This document shows positions 34,540-46,414 of a stretch of 64,000 nt of DNA, one piece after another. Every line of letters begins with the position of its first letter. Positions within the stretch are counted from its first letter, which is position 1. The position numbers were made by a program, and so were the translations under genes. The notes below the pieces were generated by a model. It was not told where the DNA came from, searched no databases, and saw only the letters and a program-made list of their open reading frames with translations. The stretch is from Phytophthora hibernalis (taxonomy: Eukaryota; Oomycota; Peronosporomycetes; Peronosporales; Peronosporaceae). The stretch is from NCBI GenBank assembly GCA_012656075.1, contig JAAKBF010000269.1, positions 368,088-432,087 of the forward strand, read 5' to 3'.

Positions 34540-35913
34540 TCAGGTAACTTTATCGCGCGGTGTGGACATCCAAGTTCGTCCACCTCCTGTCTTCGTCATT
34601 GCTGGAGAAGGCTGCGCAGCCGCCAATGACGGGAAGCCACGGGGCCAGTGCCGTGTACTCGCCGTCGTCCTCGAAGTCGGAATCATCTTCTTTGACTTCC
34701 GTGGCTTTGAACGGTTTCTCTGTGTCCGGTCGTTGGTACTTCGGGTCGGCAAGTTGCGTGACCAGTTTGATCTGCTCCTGGCGCAAGTCTCGGTTGGACA
34801 GTAGTTGCTTCCATACACCGTTCGATTTGTTACCAACCCAGGCTGGGTTAGACGGTGGACCGGTCGAGATGTCGTACGCGATCCGTGCCAGTGCCTCCGT
34901 CGTGAGCTGTAATTGGGGCTACCGTGTTTGGTCGAGGGCCTGCGTCTGCTCCAGGAGTTCAGGAATGGATCCGTACCCTTCTTCATCAACTTGGAGGGGG
35001 TTGAGACATCGTGCAAGGACCCGAGCGTACCGTGAGGAATCGCGGCTATGGAGGGAGACGAGATCTTCGGTCGCGGGGCTGGTAGCTGCTGATTGTTTCT
35101 TCTTGACCGTGGCTGAGTGCTTAGCGGCCTTTCCTCCTTACCACATCAGAGTGTCGTGGGAGTGGTACTCAAACCTCTCCAGGAACCCATAGTAACCAAA
35201 CGTGACGATGCTCTAGCTCAATAACTTGAAGCGCGCTTTGATAGCGTTCGCTTTCAGCTTACGGCGCGCGTCGGAGTTTAAAGTTGGCGGATATAGCGCG
35301 CCCAAGAAGAAGTACGGGCGGTGCTACATGAAGAAACGCCAATGCGCTAGGTGCAGGTCCGGGAACTCGGAGGGAACGTAACAAGCCCGTTGGTTCGCCC
35401 ACGGATAGGCCAAGCGGAAGGGGGTCTTGCCGCTAGCCTTCGCCTTCGCGAGCAAATCGGCGATGTCCTTTTGATATCGTCCGGTATGTCGGACGGCAAG
35501 TCAGCTGGTACGACTGGGCCTTTTCACGTTTCTTCGCTGTCTTTTTCTTTTTGGCAGGCGGGTCCTTGGCTTTTCCCCTCGACTTGCTGCGGATGGCGGG
35601 GCGTTTTTGCGGTGACGTTGAAGTGGCCGGCGCGAAAATGTCATGTGAGGCTGCTTGTCCTGGCGGCATCTGGTCCGGGGCCGGCCACAAAATCGCCGGA
35701 TGCGTCAGAAAAGTGGGACTGGCAGCGCGAGATCATCCAGGGCATCAAGGCCTGTAGACCCGCCATTGACGGCAAGCGAAGGGCGCATGCGAGCCTAAAA
35801 GTCGACTTGAGCACGGAGGGCATTCGATTCGTCGGTGTCGTCCTCTAGGAGCGCGAGAAGACGGTCCTCGACCGAACTGGGGGCTGGAGCATTCTTCGTA
35901 GTTGACTTGTCCA
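34540..35913 (-). pseudogene. Retroelement gag-like ORF, decayed
   Basis: The minus-strand start is MDKSTTKNAPAPSSVEDRLL at 35913. An acidic helix is followed by a basic KKKKTAKKREK stretch, a QKDIADLLAKAKASGKTPFR segment, an ALYPPTLNSDARRKLK block, then an acidic C-terminal part (KEDDSDFEDDGEYTALAPW). Several stops and frame changes interrupt it. The layout (short acidic N-terminus, basic linker, helical block) suggests a gag protein, but no zinc knuckle or protease follows. Confidence 0.5.
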
Positions 35914-36243
35914 TGGCGAAGTGGCGTTGTCCCTGGCGTGAAAATTGAAGAGTGAGTTGAATCTGCAGTTGCCTCTTCTAACTGGCGCTGGATTGAAGTT
36001 CACTGAGTGATGTTGACCCGAACCATCAACGGTTGGGTCAACCTCAGTCAAAAAGCATTTTGCGACAAGGCGGCACGGTAGCCACCGTTGCCGTCTCCAG
36101 AATTGCGAGAAAATAAGTCTCCTGAAAGATGGCCTCAATAAGGCAGAGCACACGATTCGTAGACGGAAAGCTGTGCAAGGCAAACGATGACCGGAGTGAT
36201 CGGAAGGGCCAAAGCGTGGTAGTTTGCAATTTACTGACAAGAC

Positions 36244-37214
36244 AATGGAGCTAGTGGAAACGGCGGCGCAATGGAGCGCCTCGGCAGTGGACTTTAGTGG
36301 ACGGCTATCTATCTTCTGACGACGGTGTACTGGCGAGAGGTGCTGTTGGTCGCGTGCGGCGCGGTGCTTTGGGCCATTACCCAACCGGTGCGCGGGGTGA
36401 CCGTGCGACTGTTCTCTGCAATAAGCTACTTCGTCTACAAATGGACGGGTCTGTTGAGAATCTGTGTGCGACGCTATCGTCGTTTCATCAACGGCGCTTT
36501 GTTGAAGAGTAAGCGTCGTGGTGATAGATGGTGGTCAATGTACGAAGCTATGTGGGCTACTCCCATGGTGGTCGCGGTGGTGTTATCGATCGTGTCGGCG
36601 TACGACTTCATGGAGTGGGTGTGCCGTGGCTGGCCGGGTGTGGCCGTGCTTCTCGCTATCTGCAACTACTATTTTGCGACGGGTGGGGATGTTACCGTGT
36701 ACGACTCGGTGAAAGTTAGCAGCGAAACCGCGCTGGTGACCTGTGCTGTCGTGGTCACAGGCCTGCTGAGTCACACGAAACACTGGTGCGTCTCTGTTTC
36801 GACGGGCGTGACCCTCTGCGAATGACCAAGGACAGTTATGCTGTGTGGAAGCGTGACATGGAAGAACAAGACCAAGCCGAACGGCTGAGTGAAGCGTTCT
36901 GGCAAGTTGACGGTGGCAACCCGTCCACGCCGAGAGTGGCGGTGCGTACGCTGAGCGGACTCTGTGTTCAACGACGCGCTCTGCAGGAACGTTGGCATGA
37001 TGATGATCGACGAGGACGTCGAAGCTTAGTCGGGGAGGATGTCCCGTGTGGTCATGTTGAGCACGGTGGCAACCGTCTCGGTGGTGGGTCGGACGGACCT
37101 CTTACTGGCGCCTCGCTTGATAATCAACTACTAGAGGAGCAACAAGATGATGAGCGCGGGAGACGTACGCGGTCACGTCGGCCCAACCCGAATCAGACCG
37201 GTTGGATGGTGTAG
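36244..37214 (+). CDS. Multi-pass membrane protein ORF of unknown family, in repeat block
   Basis: A start at 36244 (MELVETAAQWSASAVDFSGR) joins, after a one-base frameshift near 36318, to the open frame through 36825 and then after another shift to 37214. At least four hydrophobic helices are visible (VLLVACGAVLWAI; TPMVVAVVLSIVSAYDF; PGVAVLLAICNYYFA; ETALVTCAVVVTGLL), with a basic loop RRYRRFINGALLKSKRR. A soluble acidic/Arg-rich tail follows (WKRDMEEQDQAERLSEAFW). It is divergent from the gag-like ORF, with 330 bp between starts. It could be an element-encoded accessory (env-position) protein or a host gene trapped among repeats. I do not recognise it. Confidence 0.5.
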
Positions 37215-37650
37215 CCGTCCGGGTATGGACGACCTGACCCCAATCTGAATCCACGGAACGATGACTGGCCGGTCCGGAGTGGTTCGCCCTGTGATGACTT
37301 CCAGCGGATCCAAGGCGCGGTGTGATGACTCGGATGGAAGTCGCTTGAAGTGTATGGAGTATACGTGTATATGAAGCAGTATGGCAGTCCGGAGGGGTGT
37401 CGTGGAAGCTCGAAGAGCTTGAAGAAAGCTGGCGTGCCCCGAATGTAGTGAGAACCTGCAAGAAAGGTAAGTACGGCTGCTACTGTAGTGCGTGCCGTCC
37501 AAGGTTTTCAGTCAGTCGTGAATCTACCTGGTTCTTAACAAGTCAACAAAAACAACTTTTGCATTTTATTTTGCTTTAGTGTGGCTGTCCGACTTGCCGT
37601 CGTCGTCTAAGTCCTACTACTTGCTCTTTCGATACCGCGCCAGACCGTCC
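37215..37650. other. Junction between membrane ORF and Gypsy copy 2
   Basis: No gene is seen. It carries short near-repeats of the CGGATGG...GTGTATATG type also found in the 3' region of Gypsy copy 1 (10900-11060), and a T-rich tract around 37550-37580 before copy 2 begins. Confidence 0.4.
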
Positions 37651-39039
37651 CTAACCAGAACGACTCGCGACACCGGTGTCCGAGGTTTCGTTAGCGTCGG
37701 TTTCCGTCGTTGCTCCCTGCCTTTCGACATCCAATGGTACCTCTGACCCGTCGCGATTCGGTGCTACTATGTTCTCGCTGTCATTCGCTGGGATCATCGG
37801 TACTGCTGCTGCTTCACGTCGGTTAAGCGACTCGTTGTGTTCGCGGGCTCTCCGAGCCATTTTCCATGCGATTTCTTGTTGCCGGGTCACATGCTAGTGT
37901 ATCGGTTTGCCCTCGGGATCCTCGTTTTAGCGACAACGACATTGATCGCAGCGTAGACCGAGCATCCCACCCATGAACAAGGTAGAACGGAGTATCCTTT
38001 CGAGTGCCGTCCTGATAGTTGTTGATAGCGAAGACAAGTCGTTCGGCGATCTCGTCCCAGTCTTGTTGCAACGGGTCTTCTGCATACACTCGCACCGACT
38101 GCATCACGGTCTTGACTGATCGTTCTTGCTGCCCGTTTGCTTGCGGACGATAACTCTACGTGGCCCTCGACCGAGATTGCATCATGCTTGGAAAACCTCA
38201 CTCATGAACCGAGGGTCTCGGTCATGACGAATCATCGTTGGTGCCCCGAACATTCGGTAGACACACTCGTCGAATGCCTGAGCAACTTTTAATGCGGTAG
38301 TATCTGACATGGCCTTCCCCATAACGAATCCTGTGAACGAGCATTGAAACAGTAACAGCGCGGTATTTCCTCGCCGAGACTTCGGCAATGGTATAACAAA
38401 GTCCATCGACAACAACTGGAATAGTCTCTCGACTAGAACATTCCCTGGAGAGTACCCTCTGAGCTGCGGTCGACTTTTGCTTGAGCTGCAGTCTGGGCAG
38501 GACCGCGCATGCCGCTCAACGTCTGCGTACAGTCCGATCCAATAATAATCCATTTTCGCTCGGTGGTATGTTCGACCGATACCTTGGTGGCCATCTTCTA
38601 ACGAGTCGTGGCAGCTCTGTAATACTTCCTGAATCATCGTTGTGGGTACCACCAGTCGCATCTTGGTCTCCTCTTGGTTTCCATTAGTCCACCGACGGTT
38701 CGCTCCGATAATATACAGCACACCGTCCTCGCTTAGCGCAAACTTGTCGGTCATTTTCCATGCATCTCTCGCCGCACTGTAACGCAGGCTAGCTTCCTCA
38801 CCTCGGAGAACGGCTTTGAGGTTTACCCACCTCAGCTCCTCGTCCTGGGCAGCGGAGATCCTCCGTCTTTGCTCTTCTTGAAGGGTTACCGGGTTGACAT
38901 CGCCTGCATTTGGTGCTCTGACGCTGGCCTCGGTCGTTGGTAGCTCGATTTCTGCTTCGTTCTGAGTCTCTGAGGCTACCTCATCTGCTTCGTCTCGTCG
39001 TGTTGCGTCATCCTGGCCCATCACTGAAGGCTCGTTCAC
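37651..39039 (-). pseudogene. Gypsy copy 2 integrase
   Basis: The 39039-38182 frame has the zinc site (HDSLEDGHQGIGRTYH, then CPDC) and the core with Asp in LLSMDFVIP and RHDRDPRF. A frameshift near 38180 separates the QQERSVKT segment that holds the Glu. The C-terminal frames (38107-37823 and 37890-37651) end in ANETSDTGVASRSG, where the element is cut. Confidence 0.85.
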
Positions 39040-39110
39040 AAACCGGACACGCTTATTCTGTGCTCTCGCTTGTCGACGGGTCGCGACGGTTATTTAATCC
39101 GGTACTTCCC

Positions 39111-39700
39111 TCACGAAGTCGAAAAAGATTTGTTACGGGGTGCTTGGCAGGCCACACGAGTCCGGGCTAAGTTGATCGACGCTCTCTCGTCAGTGGATGA
39201 TTCGCCGAGTGTTGGCATGGCGACCTCCGGCGAAGGCTCGTAGATGACTTCGTCAGTTCGGCTGAGCTTGATTAGCTCTGTTTTCCTGGTTTCGGCCGGC
39301 GCCACGCTGGACTGTTTGCTGTTGAGAGATTCTGTAGCTAACGAGTCTGCAGCTGCATCGAACTCTCGGATCACGTGGAGATATTTCACCGACCGAAGCT
39401 TGGCTGTGAGTCCTCGGTGGTGGTTGAGTTGGGCCATCAGAGTTTCCTTCCGACAGGCCATCACCCCTAGGGACTGCTGGATTGCGAGTCTCGAGTCTCC
39501 CACCACAATTAAATCCTCGGTGCCGTGCTCCAGCGCTGACCAGACACCATTGTTCATACCTGCGTCCTCAGCGAGGTTTACGGTATCGAGGTAAGCACTC
39601 GCAGCCGTCACTACCGTCCATTTCTGGTAATTTCCATAATATCCATGAGCAACTACCATACCCGCCTTTCTTCTCCGTCTTGGCTGAGCCATCCAAAGAC
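39111..39700 (-). pseudogene. Gypsy copy 2 second RNase H
   Basis: This is the counterpart of 7969-8631, with the same acidic residues (NLAEDAG replaces NLAEYAG; VVGDSRLA; REFDAAADSLA). The first Asp (SLDGSAK) is in a different frame, so the domain is broken by a shift near 39640. Confidence 0.7.
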
Positions 39701-39856
39701 ATCACCAAGCCATTGTAAGTGCTCGGTAGGCACGCATACAGCAAGTGTGATCTATTCGAGCGGTCGGCGGCCCTCTTGACGGTGGTGTCACCGGGGCAAC
39801 GAGTCTTCGAGTTCAACAAAGCTTGTAAGCCCAGCGTGTAGTAGCTGAGCAAAAGC

Positions 39857-41694
39857 TCAATCGCGTTCCTTGACTCGGTTGACCTTCAGGTGCCACGGTG
39901 ACAACAGCACTGCGAAGTGGGTCGTACGACCGAACAATGTCTTTGACTTATGTACCCACTCCAGTGTCGAGAACCGAGTGTAGACATGGATAGTCCGTCC
40001 GACCAGCTGGGTGTAACACACTTTCAACATTAACAACAAGGCCAACACCTCCTTCTCGGCCGGGTGGTAATTCACCTCTGCATCCTTCAGTACACGACCG
40101 CAGTACCGCACCGGGTGCAACTTGTCGTCGTGGTACTGCATCATAGTGGAACTCGGAGCCAACTCATTAGCAAATAACGTCACGTGGACCTATTTGGCTC
40201 GGTCAAAATGCCGAGTATCGGCGCGGCTTCAACCTTCTGTTGTAGCACCGCGAAGCTTCGGTGAGCCGCGGATGAGTTTCCTGCCGGTGTAAAATCCTCA
40301 TCCCTTAGTTGGTACAGGGCAGCTCCGTAGACTGCAACGTCTTGGATGAATATGCTGTAATAGTTCAACGCTCCGAGGAATGACAGCATGCCTTTCTTCG
40401 ATGACGGGAACGGCAGCTCCGTCACTGTGTTCAACTTCTTCGGATCGGCCCGAATGCCGTCGACTGACACTTCATGCGACAGAAAATCCACTCGGTCTTG
40501 TACAAAAATGCTCTTCGTCAAACTCACACTGATCCGACACTCAGCGAACCGTTGAAGCAGTCGGTCCAGAGTGGCTAGACAAGAGTCAAAAGTATCGGAG
40601 CCGAAACAAATATCGTCAACGAACGACCGCCGATCGAACACTGGCACCAGCGAGGATTCATCTGCTTCTCCTGTGGAGAACATATCCGCTACAGGGCTAT
40701 TCACCAGTTGGGTTACAGCGTCGAGCGTCACCGAGGACTCGAGATCAGCTTCGCACTTGGTCGGAAAAGGTGTCGAAACCTCGGACAGTTATGCAGAGCC
40801 GTCGGTCACCCCTGTTCTTGCTGCTTCAGCGGCCTCTTCAGCCGACCGCATCAACTCAGGGAACTGGTTCCAACCACCCTTGGGCTGAACGAACCCCCAT
40901 AGAGCGTTATCAATCATTCGTTGGTAAATCATCGGCGCGTTCTTCAGGACAAACGGCATACGCAGCCACTCAAAGTGGCCGAGTGCACAAACGAAAGCCG
41001 AGATTTTCCGAGCTCTCATCGTCATCATGATCGCCCAGAACCCGCTGGCTGCATCTAAGGAGCAGAGCCACAGGTAGCCATCCAGGTCAGTTAACAAATC
41101 GTCGACCAACGGCATGTCATACTCCATAATCGCGCTGGTTGCGTTCACCATCTTGTAATCAATGCACAGGCGAATATCAACGCCGTTCTTCTTCAACACG
41201 ATCACAATCGGGGATGCACAAGGGCTGTCCGAGAATGCCACCAACCGATCCTTCAACAAGCCTTTCAGTAACTCGTATAACTTCTTCAGGTGTTTCAGCG
41301 GTGTACGCCGAGCCCTCTGTTTGATCGGAGGGTGCCCCTGTACATCGATATCGCATACCACGCCATAAGCTGGCGGTGGCAAAGCGTTTCCGCTCAAAAT
41401 CATGATGTGTTCATGCTTCTTCAACACGTTGATCAATGCTCGTTGTTGCTCGGACGTGACCTTCGGGTTTGCTACGTTGGGTCCTGTATAATCCAAAACC
41501 GTCTCCGAGATTTCGGTCAGGTCTGGGAGGAATGCCAACTCATGTGCGTAATCGGTCAACTCGATTTCGTTTGCCACATGCTCGGCCACACCACCAAGAG
41601 CATCGTCAATGTCGACAGCGATGCCAGCGGAAACGCCAGTCGTAAGCGCTACAAACACCGACTCCAGACGGGCTTCCGAGTCTTCGGTAGCCAT
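39857..41694 (-). pseudogene. Gypsy copy 2 reverse transcriptase and RNase H
   Basis: RT frames 41694-40789 and 40731-40180 are separated by a stop after GVTDGSA. RNase H continues at 40183-39857. Motifs match copy 1, with FVDDICF near 40620. The N-terminal 300 residues are intact and differ from copy 1 at only a few positions. Confidence 0.88.
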
Positions 41695-42528
41695 GGATTA
41701 CGGTACCTCACAGTTAATTCCATCGCTGTCATCCCTGTCCGAGGATTCGGACGTGGTTGAACCTTCATCTTCCTCGGCTCCAATGTCCTGAGCCACCATG
41801 TCCGAGGTTGCTAGAGTAATAGTTACCGTCGCTTGGTCGCACCCGCTCGGCTGTACGTGGTCCTCCTCAACACTCGGTAGACGAGCCACCCGTCGCCCAT
41901 CTTGGTGCGTTATCGGCCGAGAAAGAATCTTCCGAGGCGTTGGATAATCCCGACGCTCGACTGCTGGTGGTTGACTGGCTAACCATCGCTCGTACAGCTT
42001 CCTTTCACGCTTCAACAACGTGTCATCCCGGCCCTCGGCGTACGCCAGCACTTGCCATTCGTCGTACTACGCCGACCGTAGCCGGGTGTAGCCACGCCCT
42101 TGTGGGAGATTGCCACGCGGTACCCATAATACCACCGATTCGTGATTTGTACAGTGGGCAACCCTCGGTGACACATTAGTCAGCCGGATAGTCGCTGGTT
42201 GCCCTCGCCGAAACTTCGTCACTGTCGGCACGACGTTCCCGATCCGGCGAACCCACACCTCGTTGGTGTCCAGAGATGGGCGTCATAGCGCAGGAGTCGA
42301 TGTTGTCCTCGGCACGGACGTCATGATCCCAACTGGAGTGCGGTTAAACTTGTTCCATTTCACATCCCGGTTACCGGATGAAGTAATGGTTCCCTTAGTG
42401 AAGTCCCAGAACGCTGATAACGCTCCGGTTTATGGTTTACAAGTGATCGGTGGCCCGACCGAGGATCTGTCGGTCGCCGGGCGAGAGTGGCACGAGTTCA
42501 ACTTACCTCGCTCCCACCCGAGGGTGAT

Positions 42529-42840
42529 CTAAACGAGTGCTCGGCGACGTGTCTCCATCACTCCTGGGTTGATTGCTCTCACTTCCAGACTACGACCGTG
42601 GTCTGATACTTCCCGCACGCGTAGTTTCTTTGCATAGGAAGCCGATATCACGCTCACGTTCGTTCCAGTATCGAGCAGAATCCTCGTTCGCGAGTCATCC
42701 ACTGCCCCGTTTACCATTGCACGCAATCGCTTCCTCTTGTCGTAGCGCTGGGACGACCACCGCCCCATCCTCTCACCAGACAACAACTTGATTGCCTGGC
42801 CGAGACTTCGGGGTACATGCTCGGTCACAGCTATACTCAT
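42529..42840 (-). pseudogene. Gypsy aspartic protease fragment
   Basis: The 103-codon frame contains ILLDTGTNVSVIS, the active-site DTG of retroviral-type aspartic proteases (Thr in place of the usual Ala), and GVMETRRRALV where the frame ends. The downstream flap and spacer continue in other frames to about 41698. Confidence 0.75.
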
Positions 42841-43079
42841 GATTTAAGCCTCGGTAACCGTACCAGTAGCTTCCTCCTCGCATTTCACATTCACTTCACT
42901 CTCACCTAGGCTTGCGCCTCTATTTTCTCCATTTTCCGTCGATTTCACATAATCCATACTAAAGTCATCAGGACGTATGCACGAACGACTGAACGCCAAC
43001 AAATAGTCAGCGTCCAGCGCAGGCTCGGCTAACTGTGGCAGCCCGATTGGGACCAACCCAGTTTCAGAGGGCGGGCTGC

Positions 43080-44945
43080 CTAGTTTAAATGACCCCCATA
43101 GACCAATTCTTGAAGTTCTGGCGAGAGGTATTTCTTCTCCACCTTCGCCTTCAGAAGAGACGCTAGCTCGTTGAATGCTTCGCACTTTCCCGCGTCGTGG
43201 ACTTGCTTGCACATCTGGCACCTCTTGAAACAATAGTGGGCAGAGTGCATGAGCCCACCACAGGCGGCACACGGGCCATATTGTCGGCGACCATCGCGTC
43301 CGCCTAGACCTCGGTTGTCTCGGTCGTACGGGTAATGGTTATTCCCGACCCTCGGCCGGCGATTGTCAGCCCGAGCGAACGTTCCCTCCGCGGCGTGACG
43401 ACGCTCCGAATCGTTCGCAGCAGCCACATGACCGTGATCTTCATCCGACGCATATTCGTCGTCCGAGTACCTGTCCGAGCCTCGGTCGCCCCTGCTAGGG
43501 TAGTACTCCGGATCGTAACCCTCGGTATCATCATAACCTCCACTCTATGCCTCTGCAGGTTCCCCCGCGACCGAGCCGTCCACATTCAACGCAGCGACCA
43601 TGTCTGTCAGTGCCTCAGCTAGAGTAATCCTCGGTCGGTATTGGCGATCGTCTCGACGTCGGTTGTCATCCCGATAATTCATTCGGTGCCGTGTGCGTTC
43701 CTTCGTCTCGTAGATGAAGGCTCGGAGCCATTGCATCGACTTCTCGCTCTTATCTCGGAGGCCGAGATAGGGCTTGATATTACCCAACGGGAGGTGCGTG
43801 GCGATCTCAAGCCTCGGTGTGGAATTTTCGTTCTCCATCGAGCTTAACTCTCGGATTTGACTTGCCCATACTCCGGTCACGTCACCCCTTGATCTTCCAC
43901 GTCGACCGAATCGTCGTCCGAGGATTCATCGTGCGCATCGAAGCGTCGGTTCGTCGTCCGACCTATACTTCGGCCCGCCGTCGGAGCGGTCCGTGTACTC
44001 TCAAAGGCTTTCCCCAACCGCTCGGTACGGTCCGCTGACCGAGGCGTTACCATGTGCGAATCTTGAAAATACGCCGAAGCAGTTCCCTTCGCTAAGAACA
44101 CATCCGTCCCGACCGTCCTCTCGGGCTGAAGCCCGGAGTTGTCGGTAGCGGGATTCTTGATGGATCTAGTCCCTCAGTCGTGCGTGGGAGGCTCGTCCGA
44201 CGGTTGGAGCCCGGCTCAGGCACCCCGGAAACCGCCCGGAGCTTCTGCTTCCACTTGCGCAATGAAAGCGCCGCTTCTTAGATCGCCCAACCTTGAAGGT
44301 CGACCTCGGTGGGAAGCGCTTGAGGCTCGCAGCCCATAGCATGGAACAGTTGTACTGTGTCCTCGGCCACCTGCTGGATGCTCCACGATTCCACTGGGAC
44401 GACCAATTCTGCCCCCAGTTCCATCCACACAGCTTGGAGAATTGATTTTGGCGCAAAGGCCCGCATCCACTTGCTCTTCGTCATCATCACCTCCATGCAT
44501 CTTCCCAAAACCTTGTTGGCAGTCAGAGTGTCCCCATTAACTGGAGGCCGACTGCCGGTCGACCGAGAACTCGCGTCCTCGGTCATCGTCAGCGATCGGA
44601 GATCGCCGAGTTCATCTTTGTTGTCCTCGTGAGCTGGCTCAGAACCAGCCACTTCGTCCAACTCCTCGGTGAGGTTTCGCGCGAGCGGCCTCACCCCTCT
44701 GCTACGTCCCGCTGAGACGGTAGCGGCTTCCGAAATCTCGGACATCGCTGTCGCTTCTTCCAGGTATTCATCTTCGTCATCTTCTTTGGCTTCAGAGTAC
44801 GTCGAAGCTGTCCGAACGCTCGTTGATCGACTCCAAAGTACTTGGGGTCGCGAGTGTTGGACCGGACCGAACCAATCCTCGGTGCGCCCTCCGCTCGACT
44901 TCATCGGCGTTTCTGGTACCGCTGACTTCGCTCCTCTCGCCATCT
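43080..44945 (-). pseudogene. Gypsy gag with zinc knuckle, frameshifted
   Basis: Gag probably starts MARGAKSAVPETPMKSSGGR near 44945, shortly after the LTR and leader. The frames run through a capsid-like block (VLGRCMEVMMTKSKWMRAF) and a second helical block (LRDKSEKSMQWLRAFIYETK, 43880-43545). They end with an Arg/Asp/Tyr-rich region and a Cys/His cluster CAACGGLMHSAHYCFKRCQMC (about 43190-43260). The knuckle is atypical, C-x2-C-x5-H-x2-C plus a second C-x2-C. Confidence 0.75.
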
Positions 44946-45053
44946 TCTCTCTTCTTCTTCTCTTGTTTTCTCTCGAATGCTCGTTAGGGTAAGAACCTAT
45001 ATACAACCAAGACACACAGAAAGTCACTCCCAATCCCGGGTCGCTGCGCAAGT

Positions 45054-45937
45054 TGTCGTGTAGGATCACGCAGAAATTCTCACTACCAAATGGTATGAGT
45101 CCACCAACAACACTCGCTTCCCTTGTCAGGTCAACGAGCGTTGGATCAAACCTGAATACCATGGAAGATCTCTTACGCCGGGTTGGATGTAAACTCTCTG
45201 TACACCAAGGTTGTATTAGGCCAACCCAATAACTTGCACCACTAGCCACGAGCGAGGGCTAGATGCAATATTGCGCGTTCGCGCGAACCCCGCAGTCCCT
45301 TAGAAGTAAGGGTACCGGCTGCCAAGCCTAATACGGGTTTGCCAAGGTAAAACCTCGGCGGGTAGTAAATATGTATGGAACACTCGGTTCCACTACAATA
45401 TATGGCGAACGACGCTTCTCGTCGCTCCCAACACTCGGCCACTCTAATCTCTTGGAGTGACCAGCAACAAATCCTCGGTTCAATGTACCTTAGGCTCGCT
45501 GACAGGCATCCCACAAACCGAGCGTATCCAGACCCTAAGATAAACAAGCTAGACTTACCGAAGACGGACTTAACCATTGGTGACTTGGGGGAAGACTGCT
45601 GATTTATTTCTGTTGATCTATGGATCTGAGAGCCTCTGTAGTCAATCATATAGCTAGTTCTATACGTAAATACAAATATCCAGTGTGAACAGATCCCAGT
45701 ATGTGATCCTGTACCCGGCTCTAAAAGACCGAGGGTACGAAACTGAAATGGGTTTAAACGAGGGTTGTACCCTCGGCCGGGAATTTATTATACCCGACCG
45801 AGGCCTCGGCCACTAAACTGCCGTGGTCACTGTGACGAGGGGAACGTAATCAGCCAATCAGGGCACGCCGGTCACGTTCCATCAGCAAGGACAACCTTGC
45901 CGACTGGTGACCGAGTACCCCAAAACCCAACACCACA
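45054..45937 (-). mobile_element. 5' LTR of Gypsy copy 2
   Basis: This 884-bp LTR runs from TGTGGTGTTGGG (45937, minus) to CACGACA (45054). The leader that follows holds no obvious TGG primer-binding site directly after the LTR end (ACTTGCGCAGCGACCC), so the priming tRNA is unclear. It matches the solo LTRs at 12106 and 15841. Confidence 0.85.
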
Positions 45938-46160
45938 ACGGATTGCCACAAGGACACACGTCACACTGGGTGATATTATCATTCAGTGGTTCTAGACATC
46001 CTCATTCAGAGAGTCTGGGAGCGCTATACACCTCTGGACGAAAAAGGCGTTCACCCGCCTCGCCACAGCTGGTGCGCGTGCCCGTATTCGGTACCAAGGA
46101 TTGGAACCGCTAGTTGTTTTTATATTGATTGCGTCATAGGGTGCTGAGTTACAACTAACT

Positions 46161-46280
46161 TCTGCCCTGATCACTGCCGCGCGGGGAATATAACCCGCCA
46201 ATCAGAGCACGCTGGTCACTTTCCTTCAGCAAGGGCAACCTTGCTGACTGGCGACCGAGCGCTCAAAACCCAACGCCACA
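46161..46280 (-). mobile_element. Truncated LTR fragment of the same Gypsy family
   Basis: About 120 bp correspond to the 5' end of the LTR (TGTGGCGTTGGG at 46280 on the minus strand). It is cut where Copia sequence or flank begins and lies 220 bp upstream of the copy 2 LTR in the same orientation. Confidence 0.7.
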
Positions 46281-46414
46281 TATGTCTCTCCAATGTGTTG
46301 CATACTCCAAGCGGAACCAACAATTTGCTCAGCCTTGACAAGTTGGAACAAGATGGTTGAGAATTCGTCAAGCCCGATAATCAAACGTGTGCATGGCTTC
46401 GCAAGGGAAGTCAG

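Larger units (their letters stand above)
37651..45937 (-). mobile_element. Ty3/Gypsy retrotransposon copy 2 with 5' LTR, 3'-truncated
   Basis: This is the longest element in the window: 5' LTR (45937-45054), gag with zinc knuckle, aspartic protease, spacer, RT, RNase H, second RNase H and integrase. It breaks off near 37650 before the chromodomain and 3' LTR. It shares about 4.5 kb with copy 1 in opposite orientation. Stops and frame changes in gag, RT and integrase make it non-autonomous now, though the long RT frame suggests recent activity. Confidence 0.92.
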
